Of a stretch of DNA of 17,500 bases, positions 12,971 through 17,500 are shown piece by piece. How positions within the stretch are numbered: position 1 is the first letter of the stretch; each line of letters opens with the position of its first letter. A program made the translations under genes and the position numbers. The stretch is from positions 233,664 through 251,163 of the forward strand of contig CAJNDS010000580.1 of assembly GCA_905221605.1 (NCBI GenBank). Direction: 5' to 3'. The notes below the pieces were generated by a model, which was given only the letters and a program-made list of their open reading frames with translations, made no database searches and was not told where the DNA came from. This DNA comes from Symbiodinium natans (lineage: Eukaryota; Sar; Dinophyceae; Suessiales; Symbiodiniaceae).

Positions 12971-13070
12971 TTGGGATGTTCCCCCTTATGCTAACAGTCC
13001 TTGATAAAATTATAGTACCCCTATTAATCATCCCTATTAAGGACAGCTAGCATAATGGGGAACATCCTAA
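12971..13070. mobile_element. MITE-like element, family member 1
   Basis: 100 bp with long terminal inverted repeats: TTGGGATGTTCCCCCTTATG and complement of CATAATGGGGAACATCCTAA, about 31 of 36 positions paired, continuing through CTAACAGTCCTT. The sequence is shared with 13543-13651. No coding capacity. No clear target-site duplication. Confidence 0.78.
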
Positions 13071-13179
13071 AGAAAATCCTAGCAATGCTGGTAAACAAAA
13101 TTCTAAGAACATTATAATGACAAGAAAAATGCACCAGGGTTTGGGGTTTTTGCCTGAAGGTTTCGGGCTTCCTAAACTC

Positions 13180-13257
13180 TACACCCTAAACCCTAAACCC
13201 TAAACCCTAAACCCTAAACCCTAAACCCTGAACCCTGAACCCTAAACCCTAAACCCC
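13180..13257 (-). repeat. CCCTAAA array
   Basis: About eleven units including two CCCTGAA variants, ending in the pyrimidine tract CCCCCTTTCAG that serves as the exon B acceptor. Confidence 0.96.
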
Positions 13258-13264
13258 CTTTCAG

Positions 13265-13352
13265 GCGGATCAAGGCCAGGGGGCTGATTGCAATCTTCCT
13301 CGAAAGCGAGCGAACAGCTCTGCGAGTCACCCCCAGACACCTGAAATTTGTG
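13265..13352 (+). CDS. Exon B of the three-exon plus-strand gene model
   Basis: Excellent acceptor ACCCCCTTTCAG (AG at 13263-13264). One base completes the preceding codon, then 29 codons: RIKARGLIAIFLESERTALR then VTPRHLKFV. Donor GTG|GTTTAGGG, the GT lying in the first unit of the next TTTAGGG array. 19 of 29 third positions are G/C. The segment (L-R-V-T-P-R-H-L-K-F-V) loosely resembles the conserved T-x-x-H block of Hint (hedgehog/intein) domains; this is only a motif-level hint. It joins exon C in phase 0. Confidence 0.52.
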
Positions 13353-13430
13353 GTTTAGGGTTTAGGGTTTAGGGTTTAGGGTTTAGGGTTTAGGGTTTAG
13401 GGTGTAGGGTTTGGGGTTTGGGGTTTAGGG
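13353..13430 (+). repeat. TTTAGGG array at the intron 5' end
   Basis: Seven perfect units then TTTGGGG variants. Forms the start of the proposed intron 13353-13685. Confidence 0.96.
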
Positions 13431-13542
13431 CTTGCAAGATGCGCTTGGGCTTTGAAGTGTCAGAGCTTTTGGGGGTATTTAGGGTGCAAGGATTGAGGGG
13501 TTACAGGTCTTCAACCTCTAAACCCTAAATATAGGGTTTACG

Positions 13543-13651
13543 TTGGGATGTGCCCGCTCAGACCAACAGTCCTGAATCGACATTATATTAGGGAGTACTA
13601 TAATCCCTATTAAGGACTGTTAGTAAGTTAGTATAAGGGGGAGCATCCCAA
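13543..13651. mobile_element. MITE-like element, family member 2
   Basis: 109 bp. Ends TTGGGATG/CATCCCAA. The right half reversed (TTGGGATGCTCCCCCTTATA, ACAGTCCTTAATAG, TTATAGTAC) closely matches the left half of 12971-13070, so the two are one family. Flanked by GGTTTACG and GGTTTAGG, a possible 8-base target duplication with one mismatch, though both are telomere-like sequence. Lies within the intron between exons B and C. Confidence 0.78.
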
Positions 13652-13685
13652 GGTTTAGGGTTGAGGGAAGAGCTCTTAACTTAAG

Positions 13686-13751
13686 GGGTTCTGGCGTCGC
13701 TGGGTCTGCTACCTGAAGGGCCCCTCAGGCAATCTAACTCCGATCGCGAAG
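13686..13751 (+). CDS. Exon C of the three-exon plus-strand gene model
   Basis: Branchpoint-like CTTAAC and acceptor CTTAAG precede 22 phase-0 codons GFWRRWVCYLKGPSGNLTPI and AK, then donor AAG|GTTGTA. 17 of 22 third positions are G/C and the segment is tryptophan-rich. Exon B ends in phase 0, so B and C join cleanly. If the donor is skipped, the frame continues to about 13815 (VVPCKGQKLGLLILGQPRN) before the C-run. Product unknown. Confidence 0.5.
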
Positions 13752-13816
13752 GTTGTACCCTGCAAGGGCCAAAAACTGGGACTCCTGATATTGGGGCAAC
13801 CCCGGAACCCCCCTAA

Positions 13817-13842
13817 ACCCCCCCCCCCCCCCCCCCCCCCCC
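13817..13842. repeat. Poly-C tract
   Basis: About 26 consecutive Cs, flanked by CCCCCTAAACCCC-type units. Length in an assembly of such a homopolymer is unreliable. Confidence 0.92.
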
Positions 13843-13895
13843 TGAACCCCCCCTAAACCCCTGTAAACCCTCTGAACCCCCGAAACCCGCTAAAC

Positions 13896-13933
13896 CGCTC
13901 GCCTTCTTGTCCGACGGGATAAGCACCATGCGC
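13896..13933 (-). CDS. Candidate 38-nt microexon
   Basis: Minus strand: acceptor CCGGCTGTCAG, one base, RMVLIPSDKKAS with 11 of 12 third positions G/C, one base, donor GCG|GTTTAGCG. The frame is open upstream (GCTEPAV). A plus-strand alternative (LAFLSDGISTMRLTAGSVHP, donor GCG|GTAGGT) lacks an upstream AG unless it starts at 13924. Product unknown. Confidence 0.38.
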
Positions 13934-14024
13934 CTGACAGCCGGCTCTGTGCACCCTTGCGGTAGGTAGGGTTTCAGGGTTCCGGGCTTCCGCCCAGAAA
14001 TCCTCCAACCCCAGACCCTAGACC

Positions 14025-14320
14025 CAAGACACTAAACCCTAAACGCTAAGCCCTAAGCCCTACACCCTAGACCCTAAACTCTAAACCCTAAACAATAAAC
14101 CCTGAACCCGAAACCCTAAACCCCAAACCCTGAACCCTAAACCCCAAACCCGAGCCCTAAGCCCTAAGCCCTAAGCCCTAAGCCCTAAACCCTAGCCCCA
14201 AGTCCTAAGCCCCAAGCGCTAAGCCGTAAGCCCTAAGCCCCAAAGTCAAGCCCTAAACCCTAAGCCCTAAGCCCCAAGCGCTTAGCCCTAAGCCCCAAGC
14301 GCTAAGCCCTAAGCCTCAGC
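14025..14320 (-). repeat. Degenerate CCCTAAA/GCCCTAA array with higher-order units
   Basis: CCCTAAA units pass into GCCCTAA heptamers (about 14150-14190), then a longer motif TAAGCCCCAAGCGCT repeats three times (about 14206-14302), suggesting a higher-order repeat. Confidence 0.9.
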
Positions 14321-14480
14321 TTTAGGGTTTGGGGTTTGGGGTTTACAGTTTAGGGTTTAGGGCTTCGGGTTTTGGGCTTAGGGTTTAGGGTTTGGGGCTT
14401 AGGGTTTAAGAGGGTCTATATGAGAATATAGGGTTCAAGAGTTAGAGTTCAGGGCTTAGGGATGTTTAGGGTTTAGGAAC
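14321..14480 (+). repeat. Degenerate TTTAGGG array
   Basis: Orientation flips from the preceding block at about 14321. TTTGGGG and GCTTAGG variants are frequent. Confidence 0.85.
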
Positions 14481-14593
14481 GCCAGGCAACTAAAGTAAAT
14501 GCATATCCCTGGGGTAGACCAGACCTAAGCCCGAAGCCCGCAGCCCTGAGCCCTAAGCCCTAAACACTAAACCCTAAACCCTAAACCCTAAAC

Positions 14594-14653
14594 CCCAATC
14601 TGGTGCCTGCCACCGCCACACGGCTCTGTGCAAGCTGACTTCACCTCTCTTGG
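14594..14653 (-). CDS. Candidate 60-nt exon, minus strand
   Basis: Acceptor GGTCCTGACAG and donor GGG|GTTTAGGG (repeat-borne). In phase 0 it reads PREVKSACTEPCGGGRHQIG, which joins in frame to the exon at 14832-14878; in another frame it reads KRGEVSLHRAVWRWQAPDW. The plus strand is open as well (LPPPHGSVQADFTSLG). Product unknown. Confidence 0.38.
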
Positions 14654-14689
14654 CTGTCAGGACCCTTCCCCCCTAGACTTAGAGTTTGG

Positions 14690-14812
14690 GGTTTGGGGTT
14701 TGGAGTTTGGGGTTTGGGGTTTAGGGTTTAGGGTTTAGGGTTTAGGGTTTAGGGTTTAGGGTTTAGGGTTTAGGGTTTAGGGTTTAGGGTTTAGGGTTTA
14801 GGGTTCAGGGGC
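14690..14812 (+). repeat. TTTGGGG then TTTAGGG array, intronic in the minus model
   Basis: Four TTTGGGG-type units followed by about 14 perfect TTTAGGG units. Confidence 0.97.
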
Positions 14813-14831
14813 CTAAACCCTAGAATCTTAC

Positions 14832-14878
14832 AATCTCGGGACTGAGGGCTCCTGCTGATTGAGTCTCCACAATTATAT
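14832..14878 (-). CDS. Candidate 47-nt exon, minus strand
   Basis: Pyrimidine-rich acceptor AGCTGCTGCTTACAG, two bases, 15 codons IIVETQSAGALSPEI, donor ATT|GTAAGA. Both sites are good. With 14594-14653 it forms a phase-0 pair around a 178-nt intron carrying the TTTAGGG array. Third-position bias is low (7 of 15), so splice signals carry the call. Confidence 0.4.
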
Positions 14879-14924
14879 CTGTAAGCAGCAGCTCTCTGTA
14901 GAGTTTGCGACTTGTGGCTTGGTT

Positions 14925-15012
14925 TAGGGTTCAGGGTTCAGGGTTCAGGGTTTAGGGTTCAGGGTTTAGGGTTTAGGGTTTAGGGTTCAGGGTTTAGGGT
15001 TTAGGGATTAGG
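14925..15012 (+). repeat. TTCAGGG/TTTAGGG interspersed array
   Basis: TTCAGGG and TTTAGGG units alternate in a partially regular pattern. Confidence 0.92.
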
Positions 15013-15014
15013 GA

Positions 15015-15120
15015 TTTAAACCCTCAACCCTGACTCTAAGCCCTAAACGCCCCGGCTGAGTGCAGTCCTGCACCTGCAAGCAGCTCAGTGCTTATCAGCT
15101 CAATGGCTCGACACTCAGGG
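15015..15120. other. Exon-like island on either strand
   Basis: Plus: AG|SCTCKQLSAYQLNGSTLRA then TAG. Minus (15071-15047): pyrimidine-rich acceptor TGCTTGCAG, VQDCTQPG, donor GGC|GTTTAGGG. Neither is decisive. Confidence 0.25.
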
Positions 15121-15166
15121 CTTAGGGTTTACTAGGGTGTATGGTTGAGGGTGTAGGGACTCGGGT

Positions 15167-15223
15167 TTAGGGTCGCAGCATCACGTGGATGTTCAGAGAT
15201 TCAGGACAAAAGAACCGCAAGAG
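15167..15223 (-). CDS. Candidate terminal exon whose stop lies in a repeat unit
   Basis: Minus strand: acceptor TTTGCTTATCAG, 18 codons LLRFFCPESLNIHVMLRP, then TAA at 15169-15167 contributed by CCCTAAACCC. 12 of 18 third positions are G/C. The plus strand is open too (HHVDVQRFRTKEPQELISKL). If joined to the exon ending at 15400, the frame would shift to a different short tail, so the phase relation is unresolved. Confidence 0.33.
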   Translation of the reverse strand, partial: LLRFFCPESLNIHVMLRP

Positions 15224-15269
15224 CTGATAAGCAAACTAGCTCCTAAACTCAAAACCCTAAACCCTCTTA

Positions 15270-15392
15270 CTAGGGGATATGATTAGGGGGACCCTTGGGA
15301 ATACAGACCCTCTGAATAAGGTCCCTGCTTAAGAGAGCCAGAAGAGGGTTCAGAAGGAGTTCCCTTTTAAGGGTCCCCCTTATCCTACCTAG
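15270..15392. mobile_element. Foldback (MITE-like) element within a predicted intron
   Basis: CTAGG ends; AGGGGGACCCTT on the left is perfectly complemented by AAGGGTCCCCCT on the right, and pairing extends through GGGAA/TTCCC and AGACCCTCT/AGAGGGTT. 123 bp, non-coding. On the minus strand it begins two bases after a perfect GTAAGT donor at 15399-15394. Confidence 0.68.
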
Positions 15393-15399
15393 GACTTAC

Positions 15400-15484
15400 A
15401 CCCTGAAGATGCGACCCGGTGGAAGTTTGAGGCATTGGCGAGACCAGTCTCCAGGCGGGGAGTCTCATAGACAACTGCGAGCGG
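15400..15484 (-). CDS. Candidate 85-nt exon, minus strand
   Basis: Strong pyrimidine-rich acceptor (CTCGCCCAATTCCTCAAG), then 28 codons PLAVVYETPRLETGLANASN, then FHRVASSG, one base, and a perfect donor GTAAGT. The frame is open upstream to the repeat (ALAQFLK), so a longer exon is possible. About 60% G/C third positions. The downstream intron (15399-15224) contains the foldback element. Product unknown. Confidence 0.45.
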
Positions 15485-15504
15485 CTTGAGGAATTGGGCG
15501 AGAG

Positions 15505-15630
15505 CAGGGTTCAGGGTTTAGGGTTTGGGGCTTAGGGTTTCGGATTTGGGGTTTGGGGTTTGGAGTTTGGGGCTTGGGGTTGGGGGTTTGGGGCTTGGGG
15601 TTTGGGGGTTTGGGGTTTGGGCCGGGGGGG
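15505..15630 (+). repeat. TTTGGGG/CTTGGGG-rich degenerate array
   Basis: G-rich heptamers in which TTTGGGG, CTTGGGG and GTTGGGG dominate. Heptapeptide-like translations across it (PNPKPQT on minus) are artefacts of the repeat. Confidence 0.9.
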
Positions 15631-15667
15631 AGTTGAGGGAATTCGGGGTGCAAGGATTGGGGGCTTA

Positions 15668-16123
15668 CTAGGAAGGTTGAACATTTATTTGTGGAGTTTC
15701 TCTGAACCTACACCCGGCCGCAACCCCACCACTTGTCTTTGGGGCTCCGGCCGGGGCCCCCTGGAGGCCCTGCAAGCCGCCGCGAGCCCCTAAACCCTGT
15801 GCCCCAAACTGAGTTCCAGGTGTCCCACGTGACCCCGAGCGACCCAAGTGTCCCAGCAACCCGTGTGACACAGATCTAAGTAACCTTTGGGAGGCCACTG
15901 GGAGGCCCCTCAGAGGCCCTTGATATCTGACCCAACCCAAGTGAGGCAAGTGTCGCAAGTAACCTAGGTAACCAAAGTGCTCCCAGGGCCCCCAAGTGCT
16001 CCGAGTGACCCCAAGAGCCCAAGAATCCCGGGTGACGAACGTGTGCCACGCGTCCCGAGTGACCCAAGTGTCGCTTTGGGTTTGTGGCCTAGGCTTCCCG
16101 AGGGCTTTACAAGGGCTGAACGA
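15668..16123 (-). other. Longest open frame in the window (151 codons), crosses a 9-nt minisatellite
   Basis: On the minus strand no stop occurs from 16123 to TAG at 15670-15668. The 5' part reads as a tripeptide-type repeat (WVTRDAW, FVTRDSW, GVTRSTW), the 3' part is Gly/Ala-rich (GLQGLQGAPAGAPKTSGG). There is no ATG. Because the underlying repeat unit is 9 bases, frames on both strands tend to stay open, so openness alone is weak evidence. A plus-strand alternative at 15671-15793 (LLGRLNIYLWSFSEPTPGRN to LEALQAAASP, TAA in a repeat unit) competes. May be a repeat-containing exon or non-coding. Confidence 0.3.
15818..16075 (+). repeat. Nine-base minisatellite, consensus near AAGTGACCC
   Basis: Two blocks (about 15818-15875 and 15935-16075) of degenerate 9-base units: AAGTGTCCC, GAGCGACCC, AAGTGTCGC, AAGTAACCT, AAGTGCTCC, GAGTGACCC, GGGTGACGA, ACGCGTCCC. 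Separated by about 60 bases with GGGAGGCC repeats. Unrelated in sequence to the telomere heptamer. Confidence 0.82.
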
Positions 16124-16226
16124 CTACGTTTTGTCACCTGCTTCAGAAAAAAAGAAAGTGGTTGGCCAAGCCATTGAAATTCACTGCCACGTGTGCCCCC
16201 TTCGGGGCGCACATCCTACACCCTGA
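16076..16226 (+). CDS. Candidate terminal exon following the minisatellite
   Basis: Plus strand, open continuously from 15972 to TGA at 16224-16226. After the 9-base repeats it reads LWVCGLGFPRALQGLNDYVL, then SPASEKKKVVGQAIEIHCHV, then CPLRGAHPTP. C/H-rich HCHVCP could bind metal, but that is speculative. An internal acceptor with a fine pyrimidine tract (TTTTGTCACCTGCTTCAG, 16145-16146) gives an alternative frame KKRKWLAKPLKFTATCAPFG. No start or upstream exon fixed; product unknown. Confidence 0.33.
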
Positions 16227-16253
16227 ACCTCTTAAGTGGCTTCATCCACATTG

Positions 16254-16311
16254 AGGGTTTAGGGTTTAGGGCTTAGGGTTTGAGGTTTAGGTTTAGGGTT
16301 TAGGGTTTAGG
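16254..16311 (+). repeat. Short TTTAGGG array
   Basis: About eight units, including GTTTAGG length variants. Confidence 0.92.
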
Positions 16312-16330
16312 GGTGGCCCTTCCTAAGCAG

Positions 16331-16386
16331 GAGGTATGCGTGCTCCCAAAGCGGCGCCCATCATGTCCATCAAGCCCCTCAACCAC
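16331..16386 (+). CDS. Candidate 56-nt exon
   Basis: Acceptor GGCCCTTCCTAAGCAG, two bases, 18 codons GMRAPKAAPIMSIKPLNH with 13 of 16 assessable third positions G/C, donor CAC|GTAAAC. The minus strand has open alternatives (MDMMGAALGARIPPA; VVEGLDGHDGRRFGSTHT), the latter ending in a repeat-borne TAA. Plus is preferred for its splice sites. Product unknown. Confidence 0.4.
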
Positions 16387-16492
16387 GTAAACCCGAAACC
16401 CTACTCCCTGATCAGTAAACCTCAAACCCGAATCCCTAAACCCTAAACCCTAAACCCTAACCCTAAACCCTAAACCCTAAACCCTAAACCCT
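16387..16492 (-). repeat. CCCTAAA array
   Basis: Degenerate on the left, about eight clean units on the right. Confidence 0.95.
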
Positions 16493-16556
16493 ACTTGGAG
16501 GTTCATGGTACGGATTAAACCCTGGACCCCAAACCCTACCTGGAGGTTCATGGTAC
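16486..16556. repeat. Direct duplication of a 26-base motif
   Basis: AAACCCTAC(T/C)TGGAGGTTCATGGTAC occurs at 16486-16511 and 16531-16556, 25 of 26 identical, a 45-base period. On the minus strand each copy has ATG AAC CTC CA(G/A) directly before GTAGGG, a donor-like site. Confidence 0.88.
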
Positions 16557-16589
16557 TTACTAACCAACTATAACTGTACTTGTAACATA

Positions 16590-16707
16590 AGTTAGGGTTT
16601 AGGGTTTAGGGTTTAGGGTTTAGGGCTTAGGGTTTAGGGTTTAGGGTTTAGGGCTTAGCGTTTAGGATTTAGGGTTTAGGGTTTAGGGTCTAGGGTTTAG
16701 GGTTTGG
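16590..16707 (+). repeat. TTTAGGG array
   Basis: About 16 units with GCTTAGG, TTTAGGA and TCTAGGG substitutions. Confidence 0.95.
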
Positions 16708-16798
16708 GGGAGCCCTCAAGTGCCCTAATACGGGTATCATTGGGTTATACGTAGTTGTAATTGGGTGAATGAGCACCCTGAACCTCCAAACCCTTAAG
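16708..16798. other. Short unique spacer
   Basis: No repeat array, no convincing open island. Confidence 0.4.
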
Positions 16799-16876
16799 CC
16801 CAGAAACCCTAAACCCTAAACCCTAAACCCTAAACCCTAAACCCTAAACCCTAAACCCTAACCCTAAACCCTAAAC
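16799..16876 (-). repeat. CCCTAAA array
   Basis: About ten units, one shortened to CCCTAA. Confidence 0.96.
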
Positions 16877-16879
16877 TAA

Positions 16880-16968
16880 CAAGCCGGGGGCCCAGGCAAG
16901 AATTGCTTCGAGAGCCTCCAGCAGATGAGCCTCGCAGTCTTCAGGGGCTTCAGGGGTGAAGAGGGTTG
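16880..16968. other. Exon-like island open on both strands
   Basis: Plus: GGCCCAG acceptor, KNCFESLQQMSLAVFRGFRG then EE, 18 of 22 third positions G/C, donor AGG|GTTGG. Minus: strong pyrimidine-rich acceptor (CAACCCTCTTCACCCCTGAAG), PEDCEAHLLEALEAILAWAP then GL, donor CTT|GTTAGT. Codon bias favours plus, splice sites favour minus. Confidence 0.33.
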
Positions 16969-17153
16969 GTTTAGGGTTTAGGGCTTAGGGCTTAGGGCTT
17001 AGGGTTTAGGGTTTAGGGTTTAGGGTTTAGGGTTTAGGGTTTAGGTTTAGGGTTTAGGGATTAGGGCTTAGGGCTTGGGGTTGAGGGTTTTTAGGGTTTA
17101 GGGTGTAGGGTTTAGGGTTTAGGGTTTAGGGTTCAGGGTTTAGGGTTTAGGGT
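16969..17153 (+). repeat. TTTAGGG array with GCTTAGG block
   Basis: Starts with three GCTTAGG-type units, then perfect TTTAGGG heptamers with occasional TTCAGGG and GTAGGG changes. Confidence 0.95.
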
Positions 17154-17420
17154 TCAACAACCTAAGCCCTGAGACCTCAACAACCCCCTACCCTCGAAAG
17201 TTAAACCCCAAACCCTAAACCCTGTGCAGTTCAAACTATGAAAACTAACCCTGAACCCCAAACCTAAACACTATATACCTACAACCCCAAAACTCAAACC
17301 CTAAGCCCTATATAATTCAAACCCTTCAGCCTAAACCCCCAAACCCTCAACCCCAAACCCCAAACCCCAACCAAAAATTCTAAACCCCAAAGCCTAAACC
17401 CTAAACCCTCAAGACCAGGG
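17154..17420 (-). repeat. Highly degenerate CCCTAAA tract
   Basis: CCCTAAA, CCCCAAA and CCCTCAA units with insertions such as CTATATA. No open island. Confidence 0.85.
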
Positions 17421-17500
17421 CGAAATCGAAATTGTATGTAGTATCATGTTGAATTACAAAGTTGCTTGTCTAAACAGCTGACAAGCTGAGCCTTCACTTG
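17421..17500. other. Unique sequence at the window end, with hairpin
   Basis: Non-repeat sequence. GCTTGTC (17464-17470) and GACAAGC (17480-17486) form a perfect seven-base stem with a nine-base loop. The window ends before any feature can be defined. Confidence 0.5.

Noticed and set aside
15465-15653. Minus frame rich in PNPKPQT heptapeptides
   Set aside because: A direct translation of degenerate TTTGGGG heptamers; period-7 DNA yields such peptides without selection.
1-17500. CRISPR array
   Set aside because: The regular short repeats lack spacers of constant length, and the unit is the 7-base telomere motif. The sequence is eukaryotic in character.
1-17500. tRNA or rRNA genes
   Set aside because: No stretch with a T-loop GGTTCGANTCC plus matching acceptor stem was found; isolated TTCGA strings (for example near 4455) lack the cloverleaf context. 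No rRNA-like conserved sequence was noticed.

Overview
This is eukaryotic nuclear DNA dominated by telomere-like heptamers. TTTAGGG and its complement CCCTAAA recur in several dozen blocks that change strand repeatedly, so this is an interstitial repeat-rich region and not a capped chromosome end. TTTAGGG is the telomere unit of land plants, many green algae, dinoflagellates and coccidians. Eimeria genomes are known for repeat-rich segments with telomere-like AAACCCT, but the CAG-repeat coding typical of Eimeria is absent here. The host is probably a unicellular alveolate or alga; I cannot name it. No rRNA, tRNA, CRISPR array or prokaryotic gene was seen.

No long gene is present. About 35 short islands of ordinary GC-rich sequence (30-150 bp) sit between the repeat blocks. 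Many look like small exons: bounded by AG and GT, open throughout, and in the best cases with 70-90% G/C at third codon positions. Because (TTTAGGG)n puts a stop in all six frames every 21 bases, any gene crossing the region must splice the repeats out. I therefore read parts of the window as intron-rich genes with microexons. The best models are a three-exon plus-strand set (12644-12732, 13265-13352, 13686-13751) joined in compatible phase, a minus-strand pair (10937-11000, 10717-10865) joined across a 71-nt intron made mostly of telomere-like repeat, and a plus-strand pair (6400-6459, 6573-6626). The clearest single exon is 5358-5470 (minus). No product could be identified with confidence. 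Short open frames occur by chance and several islands read plausibly on both strands, so every exon call is a candidate.

The second layer is a set of about ten foldback (MITE-like) elements, roughly 75-145 bp with terminal inverted repeats: near 4579, 6466, 7145, 8199, 10008, 11229, 12818, 12971, 13543 and 15270. Two of them (12971-13070 and 13543-13651) belong to one family. At least four lie inside predicted introns, two of these just after a perfect GTAAGT donor, which resembles introner-type intron gain.

Layout: 1-4140, mixed-orientation arrays with octamer variants and minus-strand exon candidates; 4140-4850, C-rich tract and an AT-rich foldback; 4850-7330, arrays, the strongest minus-strand exon, the two-exon plus model, and an inverted duplication pairing 2619-2769 with 6783-6930; 7330-9900, arrays, AT-rich sequence, foldback and plus-strand exon candidates; 9900-12600, minus-strand exon pair, an AT-rich unique segment and 8- and 9-nt repeat variants; 12600-15500, the three-exon plus model, MITE pair and minus-strand exons; 15500-17500, a 9-nt minisatellite with long open frames, then more arrays.
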